Assembly: GCF_015594925.2 (NCBI RefSeq)
Contig: NZ_CP087590.1
Coordinates: 2,604,001 to 2,668,000, forward strand
Length of the DNA stretch: 64,000 nt
Direction: 5' to 3'
Source: Vibrio sp. VB16
Lineage (GTDB): Bacteria; Pseudomonadota; Gammaproteobacteria; Enterobacterales; Vibrionaceae
Shown here in pieces: positions 57,359-64,000 of this stretch. The notes beneath the pieces were generated by a model that saw only the letters and a list, made by a program, of their open reading frames with translations, was not told where the DNA came from and did no database searches. Every line of letters starts with the position of its first letter. Within the stretch, counting starts at the first letter, position 1. Position numbers and translations under genes: made by a program.

Positions 57359-58819
57359 TTATCTTTGGAGATTGTACTTCTTCATTTTTTCAACCAAGGT
57401 AGTTCGTCTGATTTCTAACATATCAGCCGCTCTTGCTACCACACCATCTTGCATATTCAATGCTTGGTTGATCAAGTCTACTTCAAGATCAGCAAGGTAT
57501 TCTTTAAGATTTAGCCCTTCTGTAGGCAAACTGTAGGCATCCGAGCAGTTGTCATCACTAAGTTCTTGTGATGAAAAATTGGGTGAGAAAATGCTGCTCA
57601 ATACATCACGCTCTTGTTCTTCAATACTCTCTGAATTTGAACTGTATTCTGGTTGAAATTCCGGAATATCACTATAGCGATATTTGGTTGGTAAGTTGGT
57701 CACATCAACCAATTTATTCGGATACAAGATAACCATACGTTCAACCAAATTTGCCAACTCACGAACATTTCCCGGCCAAGTATGATCCATAAGTGAGTCA
57801 ACGGCTCTTGGGGCAAACCTGATCGCTTGACTCCCTTCCGCTTCCATTCTCGACATGAGCTCAGACAGCAACAATGGTATATCTTCGCTTCGTTCTCGCA
57901 ATGCGGGCATTTCGATTGGAAATACGTTTAAACGGTAATAAAGATCCTCTCTAAATCCACCGTCGTTGATCATCTCATCCAAATTTCGATGGGTCGCTGC
58001 AACAATTCTAACGTTTACCTTAATGGTGCTATTACCACCAACACGCTCAAAACATCGCTCTTGTAAAACACGCAGTAACTTTACCTGCATTGACATTGGC
58101 ATATCACCAATTTCGTCAAGAAATATAGTACCGCCTTCTGCTAGTTCGAATCGTCCCTTTCTAGCGGTGATCGCACCAGTAAATGCGCCTTTTTCATGGC
58201 CAAAAAGTTCACTTTCCAAAAGATCGGCGGGGATTGCACCACAGTTAATCGGCACAAATGGTCCTTTTCGTCTTGATGAATGGTAATGAACATTTCTTGC
58301 GACAACTTCTTTACCGGTTCCTGACTCGCCAAGAATAAGAACGTTTGCATCTGTGATGGCGACTTGCTCAATCAGATGGCGGACTTCTTTTATTCCTGCG
58401 CTTTCACCCACTAAGCTTCTAAATAGCGTGCTTTTACGCCCACTGACAAACTCACTGCTCTGTTTGCCTGAAAATATGGCGCAGTGGTGAAGAGCATCGG
58501 TAAGTTGTGTGTAATTGAGGGGAGAAAAAAGTTCACCAATAAAATGTGGGTACTCACACATAGAATCTATTTTTTTCCCTAGAGTAAGGGTTGGGATATG
58601 GATTGATTTTTGAATCTTTCCAGCAACGATCATCTCCGCTTTTTTGTCGTTTATAGAACCCAAGATACAGGCAGACCATTCAGTTGACCATTTGACAGAA
58701 TCGAGTTGATTCGATTTGACAATATGAGCTTGCTCTCCGATGAATTCCAGAATTGTGGCTAGCTGAAGCTGCAACTTTTCATCATCTTCAATTACCAAAA
58801 GTTTAGCTAATCTATCCAT
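57359..58819 (-). CDS. flrA: Flagellar master regulator FlrA
   Basis: FlrA is the sigma-54 activator at the top of the polar flagellar cascade. N-terminal FleQ-type receiver-like domain (1-~120) lacks the usual phospho-acceptor context (ILGSINDKK). The AAA+ domain has GESGTGKE and GAFTGA ([10 protein letters not shown]). The C-terminus is a Fis helix-turn-helix ([18 protein letters not shown]). In V. cholerae c-di-GMP and FlhG restrain this protein. Length 486. Confidence 0.95.
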   Translation of the reverse strand: MDRLAKLLVIEDDEKLQLQLATILEFIGEQAHIVKSNQLDSVKWSTEWSACILGSINDKKAEMIVAGKIQKSIHIPTLTLGKKIDSMCEYPHFIGELFSPLNYTQLTDALHHCAIFSGKQSSEFVSGRKSTLFRSLVGESAGIKEVRHLIEQVAITDANVLILGESGTGKEVVARNVHYHSSRRKGPFVPINCGAIPADLLESELFGHEKGAFTGAITARKGRFELAEGGTIFLDEIGDMPMSMQVKLLRVLQERCFERVGGNSTIKVNVRIVAATHRNLDEMINDGGFREDLYYRLNVFPIEMPALRERSEDIPLLLSELMSRMEAEGSQAIRFAPRAVDSLMDHTWPGNVRELANLVERMVILYPNKLVDVTNLPTKYRYSDIPEFQPEYSSNSESIEEQERDVLSSIFSPNFSSQELSDDNCSDAYSLPTEGLNLKEYLADLEVDLINQALNMQDGVVARAADMLEIRRTTLVEKMKKYNLQR

Positions 58820-58861
58820 AGCGTTAATAAAGTGCCTTTATCTATTTTCCAATGTGATGTC

Positions 58862-58869
58862 TTATCGGC
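58862..58869 (-). promoter_or_regulatory. Sigma-28-like -10 element before flrA
   Basis: GCCGATAA on the minus strand is the exact sigma-28 -10 consensus, about 43 bases before flrA. No TAAA lies 15 bases upstream; GAAACTTT is three bases too far. It may be coincidence. Confidence 0.25.
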
Positions 58870-58924
58870 TGAGTAATCTAGACAAAGTTTCTTCTAACGA
58901 TAGCCAATTGAGTGAGAACAGTAA

Positions 58925-58967
58925 CAAAAAAAGCCCACTAGATGAGTGAACTCTGCTCTAATGGGCG
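58925..58967 (-). terminator. Terminator of the flaG-fliD-flaI-fliS run
   Basis: On the minus strand GCCCATTAG and CTAGTGGGC pair (one G-T) around a long loop and are followed by a run of T. Confidence 0.75.
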
Positions 58968-59048
58968 TTATTTTATGGTATCTGTGAAATAAGGCAACAA
59001 ACTAAATGTCAGTATTGGCTGTATTTTAACCTAATATTCATTAAATCA

Positions 59049-59459
59049 TCACTGTCCTAGTTCCGCAGCCGTCAGGTTATGATATTCATTTGGTATCTGA
59101 TCCCACGCGGATTTTATCTCTCTAAGGATATCAACCACGTCATCAATAGCTTGAGGATTGCTCTCCACATTGGCTAATGCTATCTGAGTAATCATGAATT
59201 CATATAGCTGGTCCAGGTTTTGGGCCACATCACCACCTTCATCCATAGAAAGACAGGTGCGTAGGCTAATAACAATATCAAGTGCCTTACCCAAGCGCTC
59301 ACCTTTAACGGCGATATTGCCTTGAGCCATCGCGGCTTTGCCCTGCACCAAGCGTTCAATTGCACCTGCCATCAGCATCTGAATCACTTTGTGTGGAGAA
59401 GCCGCACTCAATTGACTATCTACAGATACCTTTTTATATGCTTGTAATGAACCGCGCAT
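59049..59459 (-). CDS. fliS: Flagellin export chaperone FliS
   Basis: FliS holds flagellin monomeric before export. The ATG at 59459 gives 136 residues starting MRGSLQAYKKVSVDSQL, with AAGAGG-type sequence upstream; the family core SPHKVIQMLMAGAIERLVQGKAAM follows. The longer frame overlaps flaI and lacks conservation. Confidence 0.94.
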   Translation of the reverse strand: MRGSLQAYKKVSVDSQLSAASPHKVIQMLMAGAIERLVQGKAAMAQGNIAVKGERLGKALDIVISLRTCLSMDEGGDVAQNLDQLYEFMITQIALANVESNPQAIDDVVDILREIKSAWDQIPNEYHNLTAAELGQ

Positions 59460-59472
59460 GGTATTCCTCTTC

Positions 59473-59778
59473 TTATAAAAACTGTTGGTAACGTTGAACC
59501 GATTTGTTACCGTGACGATACTTCTTAAGCTGCTCACCTAACTGGGTGGTTTCCGTTTGAACCAATCCGACAATTTGTTTCGTCCGCGAAATCGCGTCTT
59601 GCCAATCTTGTGAATTCTCACCATCTGGAACAGACTTAAACGTTGACATAATCTCTTGCAAAATATGTTCCCTTTCATTTATCAGTGAAAGGATTTCATC
59701 GCTATCTATCTCATTTTCTTGGAGTAAAGCGATCAAGCTGAAATCTAAGGCTTTTAAGTTGTCTAATAATTGAGTCAA
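59473..59778 (-). CDS. flaI: FlaI, probable FliT-like flagellar chaperone
   Basis: A 101-residue helical protein between fliD and fliS, the position of FliT (FliD chaperone) in enterobacteria and of FlaI in vibrios. Sequence likeness to FliT is weak; two long amphipathic helices (about 5-45 and 58-90) fit a small chaperone. Assignment is mainly by position. Confidence 0.75.
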   Translation of the reverse strand: MTQLLDNLKALDFSLIALLQENEIDSDEILSLINEREHILQEIMSTFKSVPDGENSQDWQDAISRTKQIVGLVQTETTQLGEQLKKYRHGNKSVQRYQQFL

Positions 59779-59782
59779 TTTA

Positions 59783-61804
59783 TTATCCCAACGCGTTCAT
59801 CATGCCCGAAAGTTGCCCTTGCATTTTAGTCGTAGCGTCTTGCATGGCCATAAATTTATTTTTGGTTCTGTCTTCTAAGCTAACCATCCTACGATCGAGT
59901 TGTGTTTGTTGATCGCTTAATCTGAAATTTTGTTCTCGTAATGAGTTTTCTCGGGTTCTTATGGTTCCCGTTACCCCCGTCATTGACTGGATAGCATCTT
60001 CTACTTTTTTTGCAAACCCTTGGTTACCACCAAAGAATGCCTCTAGCTTAGTAAAATTCTTGTTAAGTTGCCTATCGAGCATCTTATCATTAATCTCTAG
60101 TGTACCTTGTCTCGTACTCGTGATCCCGAACTCCGTCAATGTTTTCAGATCTTCCGGGGCATTTTCTACTGCGGTCGAAAATGCCGTTTTCAGGCGTGAT
60201 TGTGCTGAGCGAACTATACTGTCGCCCGCCAATGGGCCAGCGGCACCAGTTTGTGGGTCAACCGCCGCTAAATCACTTGAGATTTGATGAAACTGATTAT
60301 AGGCATTAACAAACTGTTCGATATCTTCTCGCACACTTTGCCGGTCATATTCAACACCAATCTCGGTTCTCTTTTCCGTCGGGTCAGTTACCCCTTTCAC
60401 GGTAATATCGATGCCATCAATGGCATTTTCAATCACATTGTTTTCACTGCTTAATTGGGCAATACCATCAAGCATGACGACGGAGTCTTGCGCCGATTGA
60501 ACCTCAGTCATGCCAACATAACCTGCCATTGAATCTAGCGCACTTTGTAGCGCCGATTGCGTATCATCAATCTTGACTTGTCGTGCACGTTCTTCTGGTG
60601 GCAACAAGTCAAGCTTTGCTTGATAGGCTTGCTCCTCTGTCATCGTTCCCATTATTACAGAGTCATCAATTTTCGTTCTTTGCTCAGCAAGTTTTGCATC
60701 TTGTTCCGCTTTCTCGGCCACCGTGTCTGCATCCATTTGACTGATTCTCAAATTCTCTGCAATCAGTGCTTCTTCGGGTGTGAGGTAAGAGTCGGTCAAT
60801 GTACCCGATGCTGTGTTATTCCAACCTGGAACATCACCCATTTTGCTCAATGCTTTCTCGTCCAGTTCAGGCACGGGGGGTTCATAGGAGTCGAGCAACG
60901 TTCCCGAGGCAGTTTCTGACCATCCGGGAATAGAGTCTTCTGGTTTAACAAAAGACGGAACGATATTTCCGTCTGCATCTCGTGTCGTGACTAAGGCTTC
61001 TGCTGCGGCCTTACCCCTCGCCTCGTCTGGTGTCATCTCATTAGACGCTGCTTGATCGAGTTGGCCATTTTCGTCTTGCTGTAAAGCCGTGCCAATTTGA
61101 TTGGCAATTTCTTGCCCGAGAATAGGTGCGGCAAGCGCATTTGCCGCCGCAGTTTTTGCCACTTCAAGCGCGCTGATTCGCTCTTCAAGTGTTTTAAATT
61201 CAAATTTTTTGAGTGGATTACCTGATTTTGATTCAACCGACAATTTAATGTCGTTGTCTACACCTGACCGATCTGACGCAACGATTAAACGTTTGCCATT
61301 CGCATCATTTATGATTGAGGCTCTGACTCCAGGGTTGTTCCCTGCTCCATTGATGCCACGTACAACATCTATCATGCTTGAACGGTCTTTTACATCAACC
61401 GTAAAATTGTCATTACCTAGAGCAATTTGCAGCTTACCCGGACCAAATTCCGTATCCTCAGAAATAGCTTCTGAGGCGACTTTATGGCTCTGAGCAAGCT
61501 GCAGCACATCGATAGCATATCGGCCAGCAATTGCTTCTGTTGTCGCTGAGGCAGACACAACATCATCATCGGTAGACTCTACGGTTCGTACCGCAAAAGC
61601 TTTTTCCTGACGAAAGTTTGCCATCAGACTTTTCATCGTATCCAGTGACTCTCTGAGCCGGCCGTATGCACTAATATCGGTACCAATTTGCGCACGATCA
61701 TTATCGATCCGAGCTTGCTTAGGCACGCGCTCGGAATCAACAATTTTGCTGACCATGGAATTGATATCCATACCAGATGACATACCCAAAGGGCCTAAAC
61801 TCAT
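59783..61804 (-). CDS. fliD: Flagellar cap protein FliD
   Basis: FliD forms the cap that inserts flagellin at the filament tip. N-terminal D0/D1 (MSLGPLGMSSGMDINSMVSKIVD) and C-terminal coiled region (about 600-673) are conserved. Length 673 is longer than the ~470 of E. coli, with extra central domains. The centre has a near-repeat PGWxxTASGTLxDSY at 293-307 and 326-340. Followed by flaI and fliS. Confidence 0.94.
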   Translation of the reverse strand: MSLGPLGMSSGMDINSMVSKIVDSERVPKQARIDNDRAQIGTDISAYGRLRESLDTMKSLMANFRQEKAFAVRTVESTDDDVVSASATTEAIAGRYAIDVLQLAQSHKVASEAISEDTEFGPGKLQIALGNDNFTVDVKDRSSMIDVVRGINGAGNNPGVRASIINDANGKRLIVASDRSGVDNDIKLSVESKSGNPLKKFEFKTLEERISALEVAKTAAANALAAPILGQEIANQIGTALQQDENGQLDQAASNEMTPDEARGKAAAEALVTTRDADGNIVPSFVKPEDSIPGWSETASGTLLDSYEPPVPELDEKALSKMGDVPGWNNTASGTLTDSYLTPEEALIAENLRISQMDADTVAEKAEQDAKLAEQRTKIDDSVIMGTMTEEQAYQAKLDLLPPEERARQVKIDDTQSALQSALDSMAGYVGMTEVQSAQDSVVMLDGIAQLSSENNVIENAIDGIDITVKGVTDPTEKRTEIGVEYDRQSVREDIEQFVNAYNQFHQISSDLAAVDPQTGAAGPLAGDSIVRSAQSRLKTAFSTAVENAPEDLKTLTEFGITSTRQGTLEINDKMLDRQLNKNFTKLEAFFGGNQGFAKKVEDAIQSMTGVTGTIRTRENSLREQNFRLSDQQTQLDRRMVSLEDRTKNKFMAMQDATTKMQGQLSGMMNALG

Positions 61805-61824
61805 TCAACTCACCTATAAGACAG

Positions 61825-62283
61825 TTAAACTGATTCTTCTATAATAAATCCAGAAGAAGAAGCAGCAGCTAAGCGCCTAAGTATAATTAACATCTCTTCG
61901 TCAGGGATCTGTCGTATTATGTCGCCAGTACTGGCTTCATAAATCGTCACAACATTTCTTCCTAACTCCTCATCGACTCGAAACGAAAGCCCTTTATTGA
62001 TAGAGTTAACAAATTCATCCATCTTCTCTACCATCATTTCAAGTTGTACTTTGTTGATATCAATTCTTTTTTGAACCAATTCTTCAACTGCTTTCGTTTT
62101 TTCTGCCATGTCAGTTTCGCTCACTGCTTTACCGACATCCTTTTGAGTAGACACTGATTTATTAGTCGCGCTATCACTATCCAAAGCAAGATTTATGCCA
62201 CCATTATTACCGCTGGCGTTACCAAACTTCCCGTTTGGTTCGCCATACGATTGGATGTTCGATGTGTATGTGGATATATCCAT
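61825..62283 (-). CDS. flaG: FlaG protein
   Basis: FlaG family, 152 residues: variable N-terminus (1-75) and a conserved C-terminal domain (LSFRVDEELGRNVVTIYEASTGDIIRQIPDEEML). In vibrios and pseudomonads it influences filament length. Lies between the flagellin and fliD; GGGAG precedes the ATG. Confidence 0.92.
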   Translation of the reverse strand: MDISTYTSNIQSYGEPNGKFGNASGNNGGINLALDSDSATNKSVSTQKDVGKAVSETDMAEKTKAVEELVQKRIDINKVQLEMMVEKMDEFVNSINKGLSFRVDEELGRNVVTIYEASTGDIIRQIPDEEMLIILRRLAAASSSGFIIEESV

Positions 62284-62331
62284 ACCGATCTCCCTTCCAC
62301 CTAGTTGGTAAGCGATTAATCACTATTGACG

Positions 62332-62360
62332 GTAAGCACAGGCTCGAAGCCTACACTTAC
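62332..62360 (-). other. Stable hairpin directly after the flagellin stop
   Basis: On the minus strand GTAAG-TGT-AGGCT and AGCCT-GTG-CTTAC pair around TCG. It abuts the flagellin stop codon and has no T-run, so it is more likely an mRNA 3' stabiliser or a partial stop than a terminator. Confidence 0.5.
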
Positions 62361-63497
62361 TTATCCCAACAAACTTAGCGCGGCTGATGGTGCTTGCTTC
62401 GCCTGAGCTAGCACCGATGTACTCGCATTCTGAAGAATTTGAGATTTCGTCATCTGGGTCGTCTCTTTAGCAAAATCGGTATCCATAATCCGACTTCTGG
62501 AAGCATTAACATTTTCGTTAATGTTATCCAAATTGCTGATCGCATGATTAAAACGATTCTGGAATGCACCAAGACCCGCACGATGACTGTCTACATTTTT
62601 CAATGCACCATCTAATATAGCAACGGCTTGCTGAGACCCAGCAACGGTTGTTACATCGATATCATCGACGCTCTGTTCAGTACCCGCCCCTATGTTAAGT
62701 TCACCGGCTAATGCGCCACTAAAGCTCACATCACCATTCTGGACACTTTGATTGGAAGCAAACACTTGAAGCTTTCCTTCTTCACCAACCGAGGCTTTAA
62801 CGTCGTTATTTTGACCATTAATGTACGTGGCTAGTTCTTCCAAATCATTTCCGGCTTTTGCATTAACGGTTATCTCTTTCGCTTCGCCTGACTCATCATT
62901 ATAGGAGATAATAAGGTCGTTGGAACCCGCTTGCACAGCCCAATTTTCATCTTTACCTTCGGTCGCAGTATAGCTCTTCCCAGCCATAGCCGAATCATCC
63001 GAGCGCATATTACCCATAGATAAAATGACAGCTTCACCGGAATCAGCACCAATTTGGAATGATTTGGTTCCGTAAGAGCCATTCAGCAGTTTGTTACCAC
63101 CAAATGACGTTGTTTCCGCAATACGATTAAGTTCGTCGTTAAGCGCAGAGATCTCTTCTTGAATCGCAACACGTTCAGAACGAGAATTCGAACCATTAGA
63201 CGATTGTAAGGAAAGGTCACGCATACGTTGCATAATATTGGTCGTTTCTTTCATCGCACCTTCAGCGGTTTGAGCAATAGAAATACCATCATTTGCATTA
63301 CGGACAGCCATGTCTAAGCCACGGCTTTGAGCGGTAAGTCGGTTGGAAATCTGTAGACCAGCGGCATCATCTTTCGCGCCATTAATCTTATAGCCTGAAG
63401 ACAGGCGTTCCATCGATTTATTGAGTCCGTCAGCAGCACCCGACAGGTGTCGTTGAGCGGTCATTGCAGACACGTTAGTGTTCACATTCATAGCCAT
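62361..63497 (-). CDS. Polar flagellin
   Basis: Flagellin of 378 residues. The N-terminal D0/D1 helices ([41 protein letters not shown]) and C-terminal helices ([37 protein letters not shown]) are typical; the centre (about 170-285) is variable and surface exposed. AGGAG seven bases before the ATG at 63497 fixes the start. Position before flaG corresponds to flaA in V. parahaemolyticus naming and flaB in V. cholerae naming, so I give no symbol. Confidence 0.95.
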   Translation of the reverse strand: MAMNVNTNVSAMTAQRHLSGAADGLNKSMERLSSGYKINGAKDDAAGLQISNRLTAQSRGLDMAVRNANDGISIAQTAEGAMKETTNIMQRMRDLSLQSSNGSNSRSERVAIQEEISALNDELNRIAETTSFGGNKLLNGSYGTKSFQIGADSGEAVILSMGNMRSDDSAMAGKSYTATEGKDENWAVQAGSNDLIISYNDESGEAKEITVNAKAGNDLEELATYINGQNNDVKASVGEEGKLQVFASNQSVQNGDVSFSGALAGELNIGAGTEQSVDDIDVTTVAGSQQAVAILDGALKNVDSHRAGLGAFQNRFNHAISNLDNINENVNASRSRIMDTDFAKETTQMTKSQILQNASTSVLAQAKQAPSAALSLLG

Positions 63498-63585
63498 AAT
63501 TGATCTCCTTAGGCATAATAGGGTGATGGGCCGTCGCGTCTCTCACCTCGCTTAGGCACATCTAGTTTTATTTCTCTCGTCCCTT

Positions 63586-63612
63586 GTAACGGCGGAACAA
63601 GAAATACCTTTA
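63586..63612 (-). promoter_or_regulatory. Sigma-28 promoter of the flagellin gene
   Basis: TAAA (63612-63609), 15 bases, then GCCGTTAC (63593-63586), which matches TAAA-N15-GCCGATAA at ten of twelve positions. The start would be near 63579, leaving an ~80-base leader. Confidence 0.75.
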
Positions 63613-63648
63613 GGAAATTATTTAAATTTCTTCTGAAATAAACAATGG

Positions 63649-63664
63649 TGTGAATTTGATCACA
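63649..63664. promoter_or_regulatory. Perfect CRP box upstream of the flagellin promoter
   Basis: TGTGA-ATTTGA-TCACA matches the CRP consensus exactly. It is centred about 77 bases before the predicted flagellin start, and on the face of it could also serve another promoter. Confidence 0.6.
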
Positions 63665-63725
63665 ATATGTATAAAAAGTAACCACCCTTATAAGTAATGC
63701 CGATCATTTAAGAAAATGTATTCAT

Positions 63726-63826
63726 CGTCATTTCCGTGCAAACGGGAATCTTGGTGATATTAGATCCCCATTTTCATGGGGATGACGTCGGTTTTCGTGA
63801 AAATAGGCCAATTTTCATTGGGATGA
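63726..63826. repeat. REP-like palindromic repeat cluster
   Basis: CGTCAT (63726-63731) and ATGACG (63782-63787) enclose two hairpins: TTCCGT/ACGGGAA and the perfect ATCCCCAT-TTTC-ATGGGGAT. A degenerate third unit (TTTTCGTGAAAA, then CATTGGGATGAT) follows to 63826. Such elements are common between genes in vibrios. Confidence 0.65.
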
Positions 63827-63871
63827 TACCCCTACCTCGATTCAACGCTCAGGTCACTTTCTTGTGCTCCT

Positions 63872-63904
63872 AAAACAACAAAACCCAGCCATATAGGCCG
63901 GGTT
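63872..63904 (-). terminator. Terminator of the second flagellin gene
   Basis: On the minus strand AACCCGGCC and GGCTGGGTT pair with one G-T around a short AT loop, followed by TTGTTGTTTT. Confidence 0.75.
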
Positions 63905-63936
63905 CAAAGAGATGACAACGGATGTTGCTGTCAGAA

Positions 63937-64000
63937 TTAACCGAGTAGGCTAAGTGCTGTCTGTGGTGCTTGCTTCGCTTGAGCAAGTATAGACGTTGAC
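63937..64000 (-). CDS. Flagellin, C-terminal fragment
   Basis: The last 20 codons and stop of a second flagellin gene; the rest lies beyond the window. It reads [20 protein letters not shown], almost the same as the end of the complete flagellin. It marks a tandem flagellin array, as in other vibrios. Confidence 0.9.
   Translation of the reverse strand, partial: STSILAQAKQAPQTALSLLG

Noticed and set aside
59460..59537. Longer FliS N-terminus
   Set aside because: The extra 26 residues overlap flaI and do not resemble FliS; the family begins near MRGSLQAY.
63726..63826. CRISPR-like repeats
   Set aside because: Units are palindromic, unequal and without unique spacers; no cas genes.
1..64000. 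tRNA, rRNA, phage or transposon genes
   Set aside because: No cloverleaf, integrase, transposase or rRNA sequence was recognised by reading both strands.

Overview
The window is a stretch of core chromosome from a marine gammaproteobacterium of the family Vibrionaceae, most likely a Vibrio that is not V. cholerae. Three things point there. The polar-flagellum regulators are FlrA, FlrB and FlrC rather than FlhDC. The chemotaxis operon carries the polar array-positioning pair ParC/ParP. Two fadL genes, an insulinase-family protease and a split ccmH/ccmI sit at places known from vibrios. flhA and flhB are adjacent here, whereas from memory they lie in separate loci in V. cholerae. No prophage, IS element, CRISPR array, tRNA or rRNA was recognised.

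Layout. (1) 1-11480: the start of fabB (leftward), mnmC, a lone glgA, yfcL, epmC, aroC, prmB, smrB, sixA and an insulinase-family peptidase. Much of this order is shared with E. coli. (2) 11566-20956: fatty-acid and envelope genes: fadIJ, an ECF sigma/anti-sigma pair, two fadL porins and mlaA. Candidate FadR boxes lie beside fabB, fadI and both fadL genes. (3) 21033-28084: the cytochrome c maturation operon ccmABCDEFGHI, reading leftward. (4) 28336-54541: one long leftward run of chemotaxis and flagellar genes (fliE to fliR, flhBA, flhFG, fliA, cheYZAB, parCP, cheW, and a DUF2802 protein). (5) 54744-64000: flrABC, fliS, flaI, fliD, flaG, one complete flagellin and the 3' end of a second.

How it works together. 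FlrA with sigma-54 should switch on flrBC, fliE and flhA; sites with GG and GC exactly 10 bases apart lie upstream of each, and another lies upstream of fliK. FlrB/FlrC then drive later structural genes. FliA drives late genes such as the flagellin, whose upstream region has a TAAA-N15-GCCGTTAC promoter and a perfect CRP box. FlhF/FlhG set the position and number of flagella, and ParC/ParP hold the Che arrays at the pole.

The most interesting unexplained feature is at 15258-15469 on the minus strand, between fadI and the sigma gene. An FNR-like box is centred about 40 bases before a likely start site. It is followed by a well-folded ~165-nt RNA ending in a strong intrinsic terminator. The RNA has two exposed pyrimidine-rich segments complementary to the ribosome binding sites of fadI (8 nt) and fadL (9 nt). 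It looks like an oxygen-regulated small RNA acting on fatty-acid genes. Other points of note are triplicated acidic motifs in CheA, a duplicated motif in FliD, an NPEH variant in FlhB, and long shared inverted repeats before both fadL genes.
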